From Diphasiastrum complanatum (taxonomy: Eukaryota; Streptophyta; Lycopodiopsida; Lycopodiales; Lycopodiaceae), in NCBI GenBank assembly GCA_029204225.1, contig CM055109.1:2036340-2100339 (forward strand): a DNA stretch of 64,000 nt. The letters run 5' to 3'. The notes under the pieces are model-generated. The model was not told the origin of the DNA. It searched no databases and saw only the letters and a program-made list of their open reading frames with translations. A program made the translations under genes and the position numbers. Shown here piece by piece: positions 11,228 to 22,736 of the stretch (positions are counted from its first letter, which is position 1; every line of letters starts with the position of its first letter).

Positions 11228-13189
11228 TCAACAGAAACACTGCTGTGTGCATTGCCTCGCCCAAAAAGAGTTGGGCAACCCCTTTGCCTTGAGCATGCAC
11301 CTTGCACACTCCACAATAGTTCGGTTCATTCTCTCTGCTACGCCGTTTTGCTGAGGGGTATGAGGAGCTGTAAGCTGCCTTTTGATCTCATTGGCCTTGC
11401 AGAATTCCACAAATTCTGTCTTAATGAACTCTCCACCACCGTCTGACCTGAGCATCTTTATCTTCTTTCCTGAATGTTCTTCTACCAAAGCTTTGAAATG
11501 CAGGAAGTACTTGAATGCTTCAGATTTTAACTTCAAGAAATGAATCCAAATCTTGCGTGAGAAGTCATCAATAAAGGTCATAAAGTAATATGCCCCCCCT
11601 GCAGATTTTGTTTGGGTTGGCCCCCACAAATCTGAATGTATCAAGTCAAGTATGCCTGCTGCCTTGGTGGTGCTTTCCTTGGGAAACTTATGTCTTTGTT
11701 GTTTTCCCATAGCGCAAGCCTCGCAAATTGAAGAGCTTGGCTTAACAACTGGAAGCCCCTCCACCATATGATGCTGGTTCAACACCTGCATGCTTTGGTA
11801 GCCAAGATGTCCATACCTCTCATGCCACAACCTATCCACATCCCTTCCTTTTGCTGTATAAGCATGCTGACTAGGGATAGAAGTGTATAACCTGCATAGA
11901 TTATCTTCCTGCAATCCTTTGGCCACAACCTTCATATTATCACTCAAGTCCAACACAAGACAAGAAGTAGCATCAAATTCTACTTTCATATTTTGTTGAG
12001 TGATAGCTCCTACTGAAAGAAGATTTTTAGCAAGTCTTGGTACATATAAGACATTCTTAATGACTGTGACTTCTCCTGATGGAAGCTTTACAGGTACTGT
12101 GCCCTTTCCCTTGACCTTGTGTGTTGAGTTGTCACCTAGGCACACCTCTTGTCCATCACTAATCCCCACAAAGGTATCAAACCAATCCCTATGAGGGGTC
12201 ATGTGCTTTGAAGCACCTGAGTCAATGTACCAACCACCTGTTGTAGCTTGTGAAGCCAATGCAACAGAGAATAACTCAGCTTGCCTTATGTCACTCTGCT
12301 CCTCTCTTGCAACATTCTCAACAACATTTCCTCCTTGCTTCTTTGTGCCCTTCTTTTGGTCTGCAAGCTTCTTCCTGCACTCAAAAGCAAAGTGTCCATA
12401 TTTACCACAGTAATTGCAATTCCCCTTCCTTCGAGGTGTGGAAGAAGTATTCGAGGAGGGTTGTGCTTCTGACATCTGCAAGTTCTCCATTCCTTGCTCA
12501 AGTGTTTGTGGTGTTCCTTTGTTCTTGCCTTTACCTTTCTTCTTATCCTTAGCTGGATTTTGCTTCTTCTTAGAAGCAAAGGCATGCTCCTGGAAATCTT
12601 CCCTCTTGGAGAGATTAACTCTCCTCATCTCCTCCTGTAACAAGAGACCATAGACTTCTTCATAGGTAGGGATCTTCTCTCTCACTGATATCATCATCAC
12701 AAAGTTCTGATAAGCATATGACAAGCTATTCAGAACTATTGGCACCAAGTCTTTGTCAACAATAGACTCTCCAAGTACAGAAAGCTGATATCTAATATCC
12801 TGAATCTTAGTAAGATGATCAGTAACTGTCTCCCCTGTCTCCATTCTGAGAGTATACAACTTGTTCTTCAAGTAGAGAAACCTGGTTGTACTTGCTGTCT
12901 CATACAATGCACAAAGAATGTGCCATGCATCCACAGGCCCTTTGGCTGACCTGATTAGAGGAATCACATTATCCCTCACTGACATGTTGATGATTTTGTG
13001 TGCCTTTTCCCCTCTCTTGATATAGTCCTTAAGTTCAAGTTCAGATGTTGGAACAGGCTCCTCACCTGTCACAAGCTTCCAACATTCTTTGTCTTCAAGA
13101 ATGTTCTTGATCTTGAATTTCCATATGCTAAAGTTAGTGCCATCAAGCCGGTTGGCTTCACTCAGCATGCTCTCTGCAAGACTAGACAT
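11228..13189 (-). CDS. Copia C gag-protease-integrase (about 653 codons)
   Basis: The start is set at 13189 (MSSLAESMLSEANRLDGTNF), matching copia A gag, although the frame is open 16 codons upstream. Gag (UBN2 type) leads to the zinc knuckle CNYCGKYGHFAFEC, then protease WYIDSGASKHMT, GAG-pre-integrase with LWHERYGHLGYQSM and CEACAMGK, then integrase core FIDDFSRKIW, RSDGGGEF and PQQNGVAERMNR. The frame ends soon after SFWA through a frameshift. This is the best preserved retrotransposon coding region in the window. Confidence 0.93.
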   Translation of the reverse strand: MSSLAESMLSEANRLDGTNFSIWKFKIKNILEDKECWKLVTGEEPVPTSELELKDYIKRGEKAHKIINMSVRDNVIPLIRSAKGPVDAWHILCALYETASTTRFLYLKNKLYTLRMETGETVTDHLTKIQDIRYQLSVLGESIVDKDLVPIVLNSLSYAYQNFVMMISVREKIPTYEEVYGLLLQEEMRRVNLSKREDFQEHAFASKKKQNPAKDKKKGKGKNKGTPQTLEQGMENLQMSEAQPSSNTSSTPRRKGNCNYCGKYGHFAFECRKKLADQKKGTKKQGGNVVENVAREEQSDIRQAELFSVALASQATTGGWYIDSGASKHMTPHRDWFDTFVGISDGQEVCLGDNSTHKVKGKGTVPVKLPSGEVTVIKNVLYVPRLAKNLLSVGAITQQNMKVEFDATSCLVLDLSDNMKVVAKGLQEDNLCRLYTSIPSQHAYTAKGRDVDRLWHERYGHLGYQSMQVLNQHHMVEGLPVVKPSSSICEACAMGKQQRHKFPKESTTKAAGILDLIHSDLWGPTQTKSAGGAYYFMTFIDDFSRKIWIHFLKLKSEAFKYFLHFKALVEEHSGKKIKMLRSDGGGEFIKTEFVEFCKANEIKRQLTAPHTPQQNGVAERMNRTIVECARCMLKAKGLPNSFWARQCTQQCFC

Positions 13190-13612
13190 AGCTGGATAGA
13201 AATAAAAACCAAAAGGCAAACTGGGGTTTTCACCCAACTAGGGTATGCAGCCACTTGCTCAATAACCCTCAGCTTCTAGATTTGAAACTATCCCCCTGTA
13301 TGGCTGTCCTAGCCCTTGTCCAAGATCCACTCAGAACTTTCACTGAAGTCCCCACTGTAGAAAGCGCCCTCCTACAGTCCTGGCTGTCCAAAAAGACTCA
13401 AAATTTTTTGTCTCAAATTAGAAACTTTTTGGCTCCCTGTACTCCCCTTGCCAACAGTACTCCAACCATGCAGATAGCACAGAGATCAGATGCCCCTACA
13501 AAAAGTGCTCCCTCCTCAAAGGTAAGCTGCTCTCCAGGAATGGCAGGAATCTGATCAAAAACAGGTCCAAGCTTTCACCACACCACAGGCAACATAACCT
13601 GCTCTGATACCA

Positions 13613-14002
13613 TGTCAAATTCTAAGGCCTAGCTATGGAGTATCATAACAGCATAGTAAGCACACTATGAAAGCTTCAGAAAACCAGCTATGGAGTAGAA
13701 CACAAAAGCAAGAGAGAGAGGACTTCAAAACTCACACAACATGAATGAATATTCAAAGTGTAGTAGGGCGTGGAAACCCCTCCAAAGTTTGGGCTACATA
13801 TAGCATGTTATGTATAGAGGTGGTGTCTTGCTAATTCTAGCTCTAGAACCCACATGGGTCCTTAACCTACTTGATTTACTTGCCTAATTAGCACAAGTGG
13901 GGTGTACTATGTACATAAATGTTTTACCCCCATGTCTTATGCACAACTTACAAGTTACAAGTATACAAGCCTTAAGGGGCAAAATAGGCATTTATTTCAA
14001 CA
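13613..14002 (-). repeat. Copia C 5' LTR (right copy)
   Basis: It is 390 bp, read TGTCAAATTCTAAGG to ATTTCAACA on the + strand. A 6-bp difference (CACAAG) near 13895 accounts for the length difference from the left copy. It is followed by target duplication GATTC. The leader 13190-13600 has no gene. Confidence 0.95.
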
Positions 14003-15355
14003 GATTCAACACAAAATCTTAAGCAACAGATGGGTCAAATGCAAGTTTCTGATTCACAAAGTTCTGGTTCTTCATCTACGCCAAAAAGATAGGGCAATTG
14101 CAACTATTGCGGGAAATATGGACATTTTGCTTTTGAGTGTCGTAAGAAGCAAATCGAGCATAAGAAATGCAAGAAGCAAACAATCATGAAGACATTGGAC
14201 AATTTGAATTCTTTACTGCTGCATTGGCAACTGAAGCCACGAGTGGTTGGTACATAGATTTTGGTGCCTCTAAACACACGACTCCAAATCAAGATTGGTT
14301 TGATTTATTTGAAGAAATGAATTGTGGACATTGTGTATGCCTTGGAGACAACACAACACATCAGGTCAAAGGCTCCTTCAAGGGAAGTCAAGATCATGAA
14401 GAATCTTCTATTTGTACCAGGGTTGGCCAAGAACATGCTTTCGGTTGGGGCCATTACTGAAAAAAACATGACAATAGTGTTTGATGAATCAACGTGTTTA
14501 GTGAAGCGTAATGAGCACGATGATAGGATCATTGCTAAAGAATTACAAAAAGCTTGTCTTTATCGGTTGCATGTTACTATCCTGACTCAGAAGACTTTTG
14601 ATCAGGATAAGTTATGGCACGAGAGATATGGCCACTTGAGTTATCAAAGCTTACATGTGTTGAAGAAGCATGATATGGTAACTAGATTACTCCCTATCAA
14701 GTCAAGCAATGATTTTTGTGAAGGGTGTGCACTTGGCAATCAACAAAGGAAAACATTTCCTAAATCAAAAGCTATCAAGGCAAAGCAAGTACTTGAACTT
14801 GTTCATTTAGATTTGTGTGGACCCATGCAAACTAGATTTGAAAAGGGGGGGCGGGGGGCTTTTGTTACGTACCCATAAGGGCACGCAACATGAAACTTGA
14901 GGTGACGGTCTCAGTTATGGGACGGAACGTTGATCTGCAAACAAACATGAAGATAAAGTTACTCAGATCTCACAATGGTGGTGAGTACATATAAGGAGAG
15001 TTTAATGATTTTTGCAACTCAAGTGGAATAGCATCAATTTGCTACTCCAGATACTAGTCAACAACATGGTGTTGCTGAGAGAAAGAACATGTTCATAGTT
15101 GAGTGTGCACGTAGCATGCTTAGGGTCAAGGCATTGCCAAACTTTTTATGGGCTGAAGCTGGGTTTACTGTTGTATTCTTGTTGTTCAAGAGCCCTTCGA
15201 AAGCAGTGGAGTGAATCATGTATGAAGAGGCGTATAGTGGCAATAAGCCACAAGTGGGACTACTTCTAGTATTTGGATGCATCACCTATGCACACATACC
15301 CGAGGACGACAAGAAGAAACCCAAAATCTGTCAGGTTTATATCCTTGGGATATAG
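14003..15355 (+). pseudogene. Copia B gag end, protease and integrase, degraded
   Basis: Gag resumes with a zinc knuckle CNYCGKYGHFAFEC near 14100-14141. The protease signature reads WYIDFGASKHTT near 14250, with Phe in place of the usual Ser next to the catalytic Asp. GAG-pre-integrase (LWHERYGHLSYQSL...CEGCALGNQQ) runs about 14614-14750, and integrase remnants (RSHNGGEYI, a GVAERKN-like block, FMGW) follow through several stops to the gypsy insertion at 15355. A G-rich run near 14845-14857 marks a frameshift. Confidence 0.85.
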
Positions 15356-15713
15356 TGTTACGAGCTCGTAACCAGTGCCGAACCCTAGAGAACACAGATA
15401 GGTCAGATACCACAGTCAGGGTCGTGTCCAGCGTACATGACCAACAGGGCAAGCCAGTGTGAGTAGTGTGCCCCAGCACGGTCCATAGTCATGGCGGGCC
15501 TAACACAACCTAGGGACCCTGTCAGCAGGATAGGGCTCCCAGTTGGGTCCCGACGTGCAGTCGGCCACGTCAGTGCCACGTGGCCGACACTTGGCAGTAG
15601 CATGCTACCAGTCCTCACACTGGGCCAAGAGGGGCTTACTCTATATCAGGGAGTAGGCAAGGTTGGGTGGATCAGTTAGTGTTTGCCCTACTGTGGTGTT
15701 AGGATCTATTACA
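15356..15713 (+). repeat. Gypsy 1 5' LTR (LTR 1 of 3)
   Basis: It starts TGTTACGAGCTCG and ends CTATTACA. It is 358 bp and followed within two bases by the primer site. It includes the palindromic GGCCACGTCAGTGCCACGTGGCC region near 15560-15583. Confidence 0.93.
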
Positions 15714-16074
15714 CTTGGTATCAGAGCCATCTCCATCCTAGGGAGTTTAGTAGCAGTAGTAAAGAAAGCTATCAGAAGGCAGGAAAGATTTCTTAGATTC
15801 TCAGGAAAGAATTGAGGAGGAAAATCGCTGTAGGAGCAGCTTTCAAATCCTTGAAATTTGCTGGGAATTTACAGTTGTTTGAGGCACAATCCCTTGTACA
15901 GGCTCAGCGCTGAAAAATCAGGGATTTACCCTTGATTTTTATGTATCAATTGTGGATTTTTGAGCAAATTCTAAATAGAAAACGCTGGAGCAGGTCCAGC
16001 GCTGCCAAATTGGGTGGAAACTTCAATTTTGGAGTGAAATTTTCCGGAATTTGGAGCGGATCTGAGACAGAATC

Positions 16075-16691
16075 TTGGGTGCAGGTCCAGCGCTGAAGGT
16101 GTTGCTAGAAAATCAGATTTTGAGAGGGATTTGTAAGTTAAATCTTGGTATTCAGGGGTACCAAGATGAAATAAACTTTCAGATAATGCACCTGGATCGA
16201 ACAGACATTGTTCTCGGGAGAGATTGGCTCTACAGTTCAGGACCTTCCCTCCACAGAAACTATCAGGAGAACACCCTCAGCTTTCAGCATAAAGGCCGAG
16301 AGATCCAGTTGCATGGGGAGCATGATGTTCCCAATAGCCCTATGGTCTGCAGTTTAGAGCTCTGTCAGCTAATCGGAGACGAAGACCATCAGGTATTCTT
16401 ATGTGACTTTCAGTTTATTCTTGAAGTTTCTATTTCCAGTTCTATTCAGCAGAAAATCAATAAATTAGAAACTTTATTGTCTAAATTTAAAGATGTTTTT
16501 CCTGAAGATTTGCCACACCTAGCAGAGAGGTAGATCATGTAATAAACCTAGTACCAGGTACAGCACCTGTTTCTAAACCTCAGTATCGGGTCAGCCGAAT
16601 AGAGGATGAAGAAATAACTAGGCAGTTAACAGATTATCTTGGGAAAGGCCAAATTCAGACTAGTAGTTCACCATGGGCCTCACCAGTCCTA
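16075..16691 (+). pseudogene. Gypsy 1 protease end and start of RT, frameshifted
   Basis: The frame reads LNLGIQGYQDEINFQIMHLD then TDIVLGRDWLYSSGPSLHRN, the region just after the catalytic DSGA of a gypsy protease, then a [18 protein letters not shown] block before the RT. The Asp-Ser-Gly motif itself and all of gag are absent. A frameshift near 16530 separates this from the RT start ([33 protein letters not shown]). The leader 15728-16074 carries no gene; GGTCCAGCGCTG-like motifs recur in it. Confidence 0.85.
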
Positions 16692-18236
16692 TTGGTGAAA
16701 AAGAAAGAGGGGTTTATGCATCTCTGCGTAGATTACAGAGCCCTCAATAAAGTCACAATAAAAAATAAATACCCTATGCCTCGGGCAGACGAGTTGTTTG
16801 ATCAACTTGACGGGGCTAAGTTTTTCAGCAAAATAGACCTCAGATCGGGATACCATCAAGTCCGTATAAAATCGGAAGATGTCTCGAAAACAGCTTTTAG
16901 GACTCGTCACGGTCATTATGAGTTTAAGGTGATGCCATTTGGGCTCACAAATGCTCCAGCTACCTTTATGACCTTGATGAACAGTGTCCTCAGACCATAC
17001 TTGGGTAAGTTTGTAGTCGTATTTTTAGACGACATCCTCGTTTACAGCAAAACGAGAAAGGAGCATCTAAAACACCTCAGAAAGGTGTTTCGACTGCTTA
17101 GAAAGCATAAGCTCTATGCTAAACAATGCAAGTGTGAATTCTTCATTGAAGAAGTAGCATATTTGGGTCACATTATCTCTTCAGATGGGATTAAGATGGA
17201 CCCAAATAAAGTTAAAGCCATACTCAGTTGGCTGAGACCTCAGAATATTTTGGAACTTCAAATCTTTCTTGGTCTGGCGGGATATTACAGACGATTTGTC
17301 AAGGAATATGCTCAGATAGCAGTCCCTATGACAAATCTCCTTAAGGGGAAGGGAAAGGAGTTCATTTGGGAGTCCGCACAGCAGGAGAGCTTTGATGCTC
17401 TCAAAACAGCCTTAGCTACAGCACGAGTTTTAAAAGTCGTCGACCCCAATCAGCCATTTGTGGTCGAAACAGATGCTAGCGACTTTGCAGTAGGTGTTGT
17501 ACTAACTCAGGGCGGACGACCAAATGCGTTCGAGAGTAAAAAACTCGAGCTAGCTCAGACTAGGTACAGTGCCTATGAAAAGGAACTCTTTTCTATAGTC
17601 CATGCCCTTAAGACTTGGAGGCATTATTTGTATGGTGCCAACTTTGAGGTCCTGACAGACCATGAGAGTCTCAGATACCTTTGCAATCAACCTGAGCTTA
17701 GAGGTCGGAAAGCTCGTTGGGCAGAGTTGATGCAAGAGTTTGACATGTCTATCAGATATAGACGTGGAAAATTCAATACAGTAGCCGATGCCCTTAGCAG
17801 AATGCCTATGATAAACGAACTGAGTTTTACTCAGATTCGTAAGGAGTTACTCGAGTCCTTGAGAGGGAAATGCCAGCATGATGCATTCTTCTCTACTATC
17901 TGGAACTCAGTCCAGAGCAGACAGTTACAGACTCCAGAACCAGTTCTCGGGGCTGGTGCCAGTTCATCCAAGAATACGGCAGCTTCCGTTGAGGATGATG
18001 ATGAGTCCGAGTATACGTCGTCAGATGACGTTGAGGATTCTGAGCCTGTATTACCCAAGCAAACCCCAGTGGTTGAGGGTCAGTTGACTCAAGGATTCAA
18101 ATGGAAACAGTATTCCATTCTGGATGAGTACTTGCTCTATAGAGATAGAGTATGTGTCCCCAATTCAGAGGATTATAGGCAGCAGGTCCTATATGAATGT
18201 CATGACAATCCTAGCGCGGGACACCCAGGCATATAG
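16692..18236 (+). CDS. Gypsy 1 reverse transcriptase-RNase H
   Basis: An open frame of 514 codons. [47 protein letters not shown], active site [17 protein letters not shown]. RNase [50 protein letters not shown] and ADALSRMP. An acidic Ser-rich linker follows, then the start of the integrase zinc-binding region ([11 protein letters not shown]) before a TAG at 18234 where the duplicated copy has CAG. The true polyprotein start is upstream of this frame. Confidence 0.93.
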   Translation: MVKKKEGFMHLCVDYRALNKVTIKNKYPMPRADELFDQLDGAKFFSKIDLRSGYHQVRIKSEDVSKTAFRTRHGHYEFKVMPFGLTNAPATFMTLMNSVLRPYLGKFVVVFLDDILVYSKTRKEHLKHLRKVFRLLRKHKLYAKQCKCEFFIEEVAYLGHIISSDGIKMDPNKVKAILSWLRPQNILELQIFLGLAGYYRRFVKEYAQIAVPMTNLLKGKGKEFIWESAQQESFDALKTALATARVLKVVDPNQPFVVETDASDFAVGVVLTQGGRPNAFESKKLELAQTRYSAYEKELFSIVHALKTWRHYLYGANFEVLTDHESLRYLCNQPELRGRKARWAELMQEFDMSIRYRRGKFNTVADALSRMPMINELSFTQIRKELLESLRGKCQHDAFFSTIWNSVQSRQLQTPEPVLGAGASSSKNTAASVEDDDESEYTSSDDVEDSEPVLPKQTPVVEGQLTQGFKWKQYSILDEYLLYRDRVCVPNSEDYRQQVLYECHDNPSAGHPGI

Positions 18237-19465
18237 AAGACCTATGAGCTTCTTCGTAGGCAATTTTTCTGGCCCAATATGAAAAAGGACGTCCACCAGT
18301 ATGTAACCAATTGCCAGAAATGTCAAGTAAATAAAGCAGAGCGTTTAAAGGCAGGAGGTTGTTGCATCCCTTAAAAATACCAGCTGGTAAATGGGAGAGT
18401 ATCTCCATGGATTTTATAGTAGGCCTGCCTAAAACCCAAAAGGGTAATGATGCTATATGGGTCATAGTTGACCGTCTGACCAAAATGGCTCATTTCATTT
18501 TGACCAAAACAACCGTTAGAGCTCCAGAGTTAGCGAGGTTGTTTGTAGACGGGCTATTTAAATTGTACGGTCTACCTTCCGGCATAGTCAGCGACCGGGA
18601 CAGTAAGTTTACTGGAAATTTTTGGAGGGTAGTATTCCATCATCTCCATACTAAACTTAATATGAGTACCACCGACCATCCACAGACGGACGGTCAAACA
18701 GAAAGGGTAAATCAAGTGCTGGAGGATATGCTTCGTGCATACGTCAGCAAGAAGGAGACAAATTGGGAGGAGTATCTCTCGATATTAGAGTTTGCTTACA
18801 ACAGTACCAAACATTCAGCTACGGGATACAGCCCATTTATGCTGATGTACGGTTTTCAGCCACGCTCACCCACAGCTGTAGGGTTTAAACAAGAAAAAGT
18901 TGAAGCAGCCAGAAACTTTTTAGAGGACCTAAACCAGATGATAGAACATGCTAAGCGTAGCATTAGACAGTCCCAGGATCGAGCCAGGCATTATGCAGAT
19001 CCACACAGACGGGATGTGCAGTTTTCCACTGGTGAGAAAGTCTACTTGAGAGTCCCAGTTGACTTTAAAACCCTCAAATCAGGAGTGTGTGCTAAGTTGT
19101 CTCCAAGGTATTGTGGTCCCTTTACCATCAGTAGGAGACTAGGCGAGGTCACCTATGAACTAGAACTCCCACACAGCAGTAAGGTTTTTCTAGTCTTTCA
19201 TGTAAGTCAGTTACGAAAAGCCTTAACCAGATCAGACAATCTGGTAGGGGACAGTGTTCTAGTTCTCCCATTGGATCCTCAACAACCTCCACATGAACCA
19301 GAGGAGATTCTTGATAGTAGAGAGACGCAGACTCGTCATACTCTATACCGAGAATATCTGGTTAAGTGGAATGATCAGCCTGTTGAGAATGCCACTTGGG
19401 AAAGAGGCAGCGTCCTTCGCAAGATTTTTCCAGACTTTGTCTTAGAGGACCAAGATGGTTCTTAA
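18237..19465 (+). pseudogene. Gypsy 1 integrase with C-terminal chromodomain
   Basis: After the stop at 18234, the HHCC region continues ([25 protein letters not shown]), a 1-bp frameshift occurs near 18358, then the integrase core is open to 19465: WESISMDFIVGLPKTQKG, IVSDRDSKFTGNFW, TDGQTERVNQVLEDMLRAYV and a GPF-type KLSPRYCGPF block. The C-terminus (EPEEILDSRETQTRHTLYRE, YLVKWNDQPVENATWE) is a chromodomain, placing the element in the chromovirus branch of Ty3/gypsy. Confidence 0.92.
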
Positions 19466-19476
19466 GGGGGAGGGAG

Positions 19477-19828
19477 TTTTACGAGCTCGTAACCAGTGCC
19501 GAACCCTAGAGAACACAGATAGGTCAGATACCACAGTCAGGGTCGTGTCCAGCGTACATGACCAACAGGGCAAGACAGTGTGAGTAGTGTGCCCCAGCAC
19601 GGTCCATAGCCATGGCGGGCCTAACGCAGCCTAGCCTCAGCAGGATAGGGCCCCCAGTTGGGTCCCGACGTGCAGTCGGCCACGTAAGTGCCACGTGGCC
19701 GACACTTGGCAGTAGCATGCTACCAGTCCTCACACTGGGCTAGGAGGGGCTTACTCTATATCAGGGAGTAGGCAAGGTTGGGTGGATCAGTTAGTGTTTG
19801 CCCTACTGTGGTGTTAGGATCTATTACA
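19477..19828 (+). repeat. Gypsy LTR 2 of 3
   Basis: It starts TTTTACGAGC, a mutated TG terminus, and is 352 bp. It has a 6-7 bp deletion near 19634 (CCTAGCCTCAGC versus CCTAGGGACCCTGTCAGC in LTRs 1 and 3). It is followed by target duplication TATAG and copia B sequence. Confidence 0.93.
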
Positions 19829-19862
19829 TATAGTGAGGAAGCAAAAGCGTACGTATCATACA

Positions 19863-21278
19863 ACCTTTATGACCTTGATGAACAGTGTCCTCAGACCATC
19901 CTTGGGTAAATTTGTAGTCGTATTTTTAGATGACATCCTCGTTTACAGCAAAACGAGAAAGGAGCATCTAAAACACCTTAGAAAGGTGTTTCGACTGCTT
20001 AGAAAGCATAAGCTCTATGCTAAACAATCCAAGTGTGAATTCTTCGTTGAAGAAGTAGCATATTTGGGTCACATTATCTCTTCAGATGGGATTAAGATGG
20101 ACCCAAATAAGGTTAAAGCCATACTCAGTTGGCTGAGACCTCAGAATATTTTGGAACTTCAAATCTTTCTTGGTCTGGCGGGATATTACAGACGATTTGT
20201 CAAGGAATATGCTCAGATAGCAGTCCCTATGACAAATCTTCTTAAGGGGAAGGGAAAGGAGTTCATTTGGGAGTTCGCACAGCAGGAGAGCTTTGATGCT
20301 CTCAAAACAGCCTTAGCTACAGCACGAGTTTTAAAAGTCGTCGACCCCAATCAGCCATTTGTGGTCGAAACAGATGCTAGCGACTTTGCAGTAGGTGCTG
20401 TGCTAACTCAGGGTGGACGACCAGTTGCGTTTGAGAGTAAAAAACTCGAGCCAACTCAGACTAGGTACAATGCCTATGAAAAGGAACTCTCTTCTATAGT
20501 CCATGCCCTTAAGACTTGGAGGCATTATTTGTATGGTGCCAACTTTGAGGTCCTGACAGACCATGAGAGTCTCAGATACCTTTGCAATCAACCTGAGCTT
20601 AGAGGTCGGAAAGCTCGTTGGGCAGAGTTGATGCAAGAGTTTGACATGTCTATCAGATATAGACGTGGAAAATTCAATACAGTAGCAGATGCCCTTAGCA
20701 GAATGCCTATGATAAACGAGCTGAGTTTTACTCAGATTCGTAATGAGTTACTCGAGTCCTTGAGAGGGAATTGCCAGCATGATGCATTCTTCTCTACTAT
20801 CTGGAACTTAGTCCAGAATAGAGAGTTACAGACTCCAGAACCAGTTCCCGGGGCTGGTGCCAGTTCATCCAAGAATACGGCAGCTTCCGTTGAGGATGAT
20901 GATGAGTCCGAGTATACGTCGTCAGATGACGTTGAGGATTCTGAGCCTGTATTACCCAAGCAAACCCCAGTGGTTGAGGGTCAGTTGACTCAAGGATTCA
21001 AATGGAAACAGTATTCCATTCAGGATGAGTACTTGCTCTATAGAGATAGAGTATGTGTCCCCAATTCAGAGGATTATAGGCAGCAGGTCCTATATGAATG
21101 TCATGACAATCCTAGTGCGGGACACCCAGGCATACAGAAGACCTATGAGCTTCTTCGTAGGCAATTTTTCTGGCCCAGTATGAAAAAGGACGTCCACCAG
21201 TATGTAACCAGTTGCCAGAAATGTCAAGTAAATAAAGCAGAGCGTTTAAAGGCAGGAGGGTTGTTGCATCCCTTATAA
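19863..21278 (+). pseudogene. Duplicated gypsy RT (3' part), RNase H and integrase N-terminus
   Basis: It starts inside RT at [11 protein letters not shown], so the N-terminal RT motifs are missing. [11 protein letters not shown], RNase H and the linker are present. Unlike copy 1 it reads through the [11 protein letters not shown] junction without a stop, into [20 protein letters not shown], ending at a TAA at 21276. It shows about 1-2% nucleotide difference from copy 1 by eye. As a 5'-truncated duplicate it has no promoter or start of its own. Confidence 0.9.
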
Positions 21279-21308
21279 ATACCAGTTGGTAAATGGGAGA
21301 GTATCTCC

Positions 21309-22367
21309 ATGGATTTCATAGTAGGCCTGCCTAAAACCCAAAAGGGTAATGACGCTATATGGGTTACAGTTGACCTTCTGACCAAAATGGCTCATTTCAT
21401 TCCGACCAAAACAACCGTTAGAGCTCTAGAGTTAGCGAGGTTGTTTGTAGACGGTCTATTTAAATTGTACGGTCTACCTTCCGGCATAGTCAACGACCGG
21501 GACAGTAAGTTTACTGGAAATTTTTGGAGGGCAGTATTCCATCATCTCCATACTAAACTTAATATGAGTACCACCGTCCATCCACAGACGGACGGTCAAA
21601 CAGAAAGGGTAAATCAAGTGCTAGAGGATATGCTTCGTGCATACGTCAGCAAGAAGCAGACTAATTGGGAGGAGTATCTCTCGATATTAGAGTTTGCTTA
21701 CAACAGTACCAAACATTCAGCTACAGGATACAACCCATTTATGCTGATGTACGGTTTTCAGCCATGCTCACCCACAGCTGTAGGGTTTAAACAAGAAAAA
21801 GTTGAAGCAGCCAGAAACTTTTTAGAGGACCTAAACCAGATGATAGAACATGCTAAGCGTAGCATTAGGCAGTCCCAGGATCGAGCCAGACATTATGCAG
21901 ATCCACACAGACGGGATGTGCAGTTCTCCACTGGTGAGAAAGTCTACTTGAGAGTCCCAGTTGACTCTAAAACCCTCAAATCAGGAGTGTGTGCTAAGTT
22001 GTCTCCAAGGTATTGTGGTCCCTTTACCATCAATAGGAGACTAGGCGAGGTCACCTATGAACTAGAACTCCCACACAGCAGTAAGGTTTTTCCAGTCTTT
22101 CATTTAAGTCAGTTACGAAAAGCCTTAACCAGATCAGACAATCTGGTAGGGGACAGTGTTCTAGTTCCCCCATTGGATCCTCAGCAACCTCTACATGAAC
22201 CAGAGGAGATTCTTGATAGTAGAGAGACGCAGACTCGTCATACTCTATACCGAGAATATCTGGTTAAGTGGAATGATCAGCCTGTTGAGAATGCCACTTG
22301 GGAAAGAGGCAGCGTCCTTCGCAAGATTTTTCCAGACTTTGTCTTAGAGGACCAAGACGGTTCTTAA
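21309..22367 (+). pseudogene. Duplicated gypsy integrase and chromodomain
   Basis: An open 352-codon frame from MDFIVGLPKTQKGNDAIWV through IVNDRDSKFTGNFW, HPQTDGQTERVNQV and KLSPRYCGPF to the chromodomain EILDSRETQ...YLVKWNDQPVENATWE. It is colinear with gypsy 1 integrase with scattered substitutions, for example SDRD to NDRD and DHPQTD to VHPQTD. It is separated from the upstream frame only by the TAA at 21276. Confidence 0.9.
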
Positions 22368-22378
22368 GGGGGAGGGAG

Positions 22379-22736
22379 TGTTACGAGCTCGTAACCAGTG
22401 CCGAACCCTAGAGAACACAGATGGGTCAGATACCACAGTCAGGGTCGTGTCCAGCGTACATGACCAACAGGGCAAGACAGTGTGAGTAGTGTGCCCCAGC
22501 ACGGTCCATAGTCATGGCGGGCCTAACACAGCCTAGGGACCCTGTCAGCAGGATAGGGCTCCCAGTTGGGTCCCGACGTGCAGTCGGCCACGTCAGTGCC
22601 ACGTGGCCGACACTTGGCAGTAGCATGCTACCAGTCCTCACACTGGGCCAGGAGGGGCTTACTCTATATCAGGGAGTAGGCAAGGTTGGGTGGATCAGTT
22701 AGTGTTTGCCCTACTGTGGTGTTAGGATCTATTACA
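22379..22736 (+). repeat. Gypsy LTR 3 of 3
   Basis: It is 358 bp with an intact TGTTACGAGC start and ATTACA end, preceded by the polypurine tract AAGGGGGAGGGAG. By eye it is closer to LTR 1 than LTR 2 is, mostly because LTR 2 has its own deletion and TG mutation. Confidence 0.93.

Larger units (their letters stand above)
8675..14002 (-). mobile_element. Copia C: full-length, nearly intact copia element on the minus strand
   Basis: LTRs of 385 and 390 bp differ by about five substitutions and one 6-bp indel. The target duplication GATTC lies at 8670-8674 and 14003-14007. A minus-strand primer site complement GCTCTGATACCA (13601-13612) abuts the right LTR, and a polypurine-tract complement CCCCCCCTC (9060-9068) abuts the left LTR. 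Gag-pol is almost complete, with one frameshift and two stops. It is inserted in copia B gag. Confidence 0.96.
15356..19828 (+). mobile_element. Gypsy 1: chromodomain Ty3/gypsy element lacking gag
   Basis: LTRs lie at 15356-15713 and 19477-19828, with target duplication TATAG at 15351-15355 and 19829-19833. The primer site TGGTATCAGAGC is at 15716-15727 and the polypurine tract AAGGGGGAGGGAG at about 19464-19476. The interior goes almost directly from leader to the end of protease: gag with its zinc knuckle is missing. RT, RNase H, integrase and a chromodomain are present with a few lesions. It is inserted in copia B integrase. Confidence 0.95.

Noticed and set aside
19829-22736. Second independent gypsy insertion
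   Set aside because: The copy starts in mid RT with no 5' LTR or target duplication of its own, and the flanking copia B sequence is duplicated with it, which indicates tandem duplication.
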